In this document: piece after piece, positions 5,174-6,363 of the stretch
How positions within the stretch are numbered: the first letter of the stretch is position 1
Layout: the number at the start of each line of letters is the position of its first letter
From: Cellvibrionaceae bacterium
GTDB taxonomy: Bacteria; Pseudomonadota; Gammaproteobacteria; Pseudomonadales; Cellvibrionaceae
NCBI GenBank assembly: GCA_027012915.1
Contig: JALUYN010000630.1
Location: 1 to 6,363 of the forward strand
Direction of reading: 5' to 3'
DNA: 6,363 nt
Position numbers and translations under genes: made by a program
Notes under the pieces: generated by a model
Database searches by the model: none
Told to the model about the DNA's origin: nothing
Seen by the model: only the letters and a program-made list of their open reading frames with translations

Positions 5174-5851
5174 ATGAGCCGAACCGGACTCGCACGGGGC
5201 AACAGTACCCGCCAAGCCAACAAAGAGCTGCGCAAACAGAGAATTCTGAACGAGGCCCGCGAGCTGATCGCACAACAGGGATTTGAGGCCTTCACGCTTA
5301 GTGAGCTGGCCCAAAAGGCCGAGGTATCCGTACCCACCATCCACAATCTGTTCGGCAAGAAATACGACATCTTCCGCATCTTGTGCACCGAAATGGTTGA
5401 ACGTATTGAGAGCGTTGTCGGCAATCCTGAGAGGGACGATCCCATAGCCAGTGCACAGGCCTTTATCGACAATCTCCTTGCCCTTTATCGCAAGGACGAA
5501 GCCTTCTACCGTGCAGCCTTTGTCGCCGGCGAGCGCACTGGCCTGTTTGAGCACAATGACCCCAATGGCATCTTTCACAGTTCGTTAAGAATTGCCGAAC
5601 GAATTTGTCGCAACGCCAAAGAAAAAGGCTATCTGAAAGGCAATATAGACACCTACTGGCTCGCCGAACAACTTTTTGGCTGTCAGCGACTCGCGCGCCA
5701 GGACTGGATTAATGGCTACATTGATTTACCACGCTACCGCACCCAGGTTTTGATCGGCATGTACATGACCTATGCAGCCGATGCGACACCAGAATTTCAC
5801 GCGACCTTGCGCGCACAAATCGACACGCTGATCCAGGAAAACAAAAGTTGA
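5174..5851 (+). CDS. TetR/AcrR-family transcriptional regulator
   Basis: This is a 225-residue TetR-type regulator, probably a repressor released by a small hydrophobic or acyl ligand. The N-terminal DNA-binding domain spans about residues 19-70: RKQRILNEARELIAQQGFEAF forms helix 1 and the turn, and TLSELAQKAEVSVPTIHNLFGKK (41-63) forms the helix-turn-helix. A tyrosine is more usual than this histidine (H58) before the NLF/YF position. The remainder (about 75-225) is the helical ligand-binding and dimer domain; I cannot read the ligand. The start is ATG 5174 with CAGGTC just upstream. A GTG 36 bp earlier (5138) is in frame but lies in the palindrome, so it is unlikely to be the start. It is divergent from the PhyH-family gene and separated from it by the 46-bp palindrome. 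Autoregulation and control of that oxygenase are inferred from this layout. Confidence 0.93.
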   Translation: MSRTGLARGNSTRQANKELRKQRILNEARELIAQQGFEAFTLSELAQKAEVSVPTIHNLFGKKYDIFRILCTEMVERIESVVGNPERDDPIASAQAFIDNLLALYRKDEAFYRAAFVAGERTGLFEHNDPNGIFHSSLRIAERICRNAKEKGYLKGNIDTYWLAEQLFGCQRLARQDWINGYIDLPRYRTQVLIGMYMTYAADATPEFHATLRAQIDTLIQENKS

Positions 5852-5974
5852 ACGAGCGTCTCAGTTCGCAACCCTCAGACAGCCTGATCATCAAAAATAC
5901 GAACAGCCTTCACCACCGTTCCAGGCAAGCTGCTCAAGTTGACGTAAAACTACTGCAGCCCGCGCAATTAGTGC

Positions 5975-6004
5975 TTTCCAGCAGATTTCAAAAAGTACTA
6001 GAAT
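5975..6004 (+). promoter_or_regulatory. Weak candidate promoter upstream of the lipase-like gene
   Basis: TTTCCA (5975-5980) and TAGAAT (5999-6004) are separated by 18 bp, matching the -35 and -10 consensus at 4 of 6 and 5 of 6 positions. They lie 45 bp before the ATG at 6049. The rest of the 197-bp gap after tetR shows only a weak bulged hairpin over the tetR stop (5850-5867), without a T-run, and no other clear signal. Confidence 0.28.
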
Positions 6005-6048
6005 GAAAGCTACTGTGAATTAAAAATAAGAGTAATGAGAAATAATCC

Positions 6049-6363
6049 ATGATGTTTTCAAGCACCAAGAAGTACGAAAAATCGATGTCCCAGGCATCCA
6101 GCTATGAAGAATGGAGCGAAGCTGCGCGTAAACATGATCGCGCCTCGGGCATGAGCCGCTGGAAAATCATGGATCAGTCCCGTCGCTTCGATTATGTCTC
6201 AATTCGCATTCGCCTCGACCGCCTGCGCGCACTCAAGTCCAAGCACGATGACCACGGTTTGTTGCTGGCCCTGAATGAGGGTATTCACGGCAACATGGGT
6301 GGCATGGGCAAACACGAACTCTACGAAAAGGCCCGCTTTGGCACCAAACAGCTGGTGGAAGAC
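6049..6363 (+). CDS. DUF3336-containing patatin-like lipase/phospholipase (partial, N-terminus)
   Basis: The frame is open to the window edge and shows 105 residues. They match the DUF3336 domain that precedes the patatin catalytic domain in bacterial lipases and in yeast triacylglycerol lipases such as Tgl3 and Tgl4. Recognisable pieces are YEEWSEAARKHDRASG (19-34), WKIMDQSRRFDYVSIRIRLD (38-57), a helix with LRALKS, LLLALNEGIHGNMGGMGKHELY (71-92) and ARFGTKQLVED (95-105). The patatin part, with the GxSxG serine and its Asp partner, should follow beyond the edge. Such enzymes act on acylglycerols or phospholipids. There is no signal peptide, so it is probably cytoplasmic or peripheral at the membrane. 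Two adjacent ATGs (6049 and 6052) could both serve as start; the ribosome-binding site is weak (TGAGA). It follows tetR on the same strand after 197 bp and probably has its own promoter. Confidence 0.85.
   Translation, partial: MMFSSTKKYEKSMSQASSYEEWSEAARKHDRASGMSRWKIMDQSRRFDYVSIRIRLDRLRALKSKHDDHGLLLALNEGIHGNMGGMGKHELYEKARFGTKQLVED

Noticed and set aside
5162..5578. 138-codon minus-strand frame opposite tetR
   Set aside because: It is antisense to the TetR DNA-binding domain and has no motifs.
5850..5867. Hairpin GAACGAG-CGT-CTCaGTTC at the tetR stop as a terminator
   Set aside because: The stem has a bulge and is not followed by a T-run; too weak to list as a terminator.
5939..5970. TTGACG at 5939-5944 as a -35 box for the lipase-like gene
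   Set aside because: No -10-like hexamer occurs at 16-18 bp; the closest AT-rich hexamer is about 20 bp away.

Overview
The window looks like chromosomal DNA of a free-living, lipid- and organic-acid-using gammaproteobacterium. The CoA-transferase subunit reads like the pseudomonad ScoA/DhcA type. The neighbours (LysR regulator, DUF4112 membrane protein, PhyH oxygenase with its own TetR regulator, DUF3336/patatin-type lipase start) suit a marine Pseudomonas, Alcanivorax or Spongiibacteraceae-like lineage. This placement is inference from protein style only. There is no tRNA, rRNA, CRISPR array, phage gene or transposase gene.

Layout. The left edge (1-462, minus strand) is the N-terminal two thirds of a 3-oxoacid CoA-transferase A subunit. 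It is divergent from a LysR-type regulator (587-1486, plus), and the 124-bp gap holds two small AT-rich dyads. The regulator is followed after 20 bp by a DUF4112 membrane protein (1507-1995). Next comes a roughly 106-bp element with 21-bp imperfect terminal inverted repeats (1991-2096). Its left end supplies the DUF4112 stop codon, and its right end supplies the stop of a short minus-strand reading frame (2092-2217) that may be a gene remnant. Two plus-strand genes for exported proteins follow: a thioredoxin-fold-like protein with a CxxxC motif and a TPR-like tail (2253-3065), and a membrane-anchored protein that appears related to the 2,4-diacetylphloroglucinol hydrolase PhlG (3132-3887).

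Convergent with these is a PhyH-family Fe(II)/2-oxoglutarate dioxygenase (3907-5079, minus). It is divergent from a TetR regulator (5174-5851, plus). The 94-bp gap between their starts contains a 46-bp palindrome with 22 of 23 base pairs complementary, the most striking non-coding signal in the window and the likely TetR operator. The right edge (6049-6363, plus) is the DUF3336 N-terminal part of a patatin-like lipase.

Functionally there are two regulator/target pairs: LysR with CoA transfer to a short oxoacid, and TetR with PhyH hydroxylation of an unknown substrate. Alongside them are envelope hydrolase and lipase functions. A catabolic theme (lipids, carnitine-like or aromatic ketone substrates) is plausible, but the substrates cannot be read from the sequence. 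I see no clear new defence or mobile system. The most novel items are the long palindrome, the small inverted-repeat element and the two poorly characterised exported proteins.
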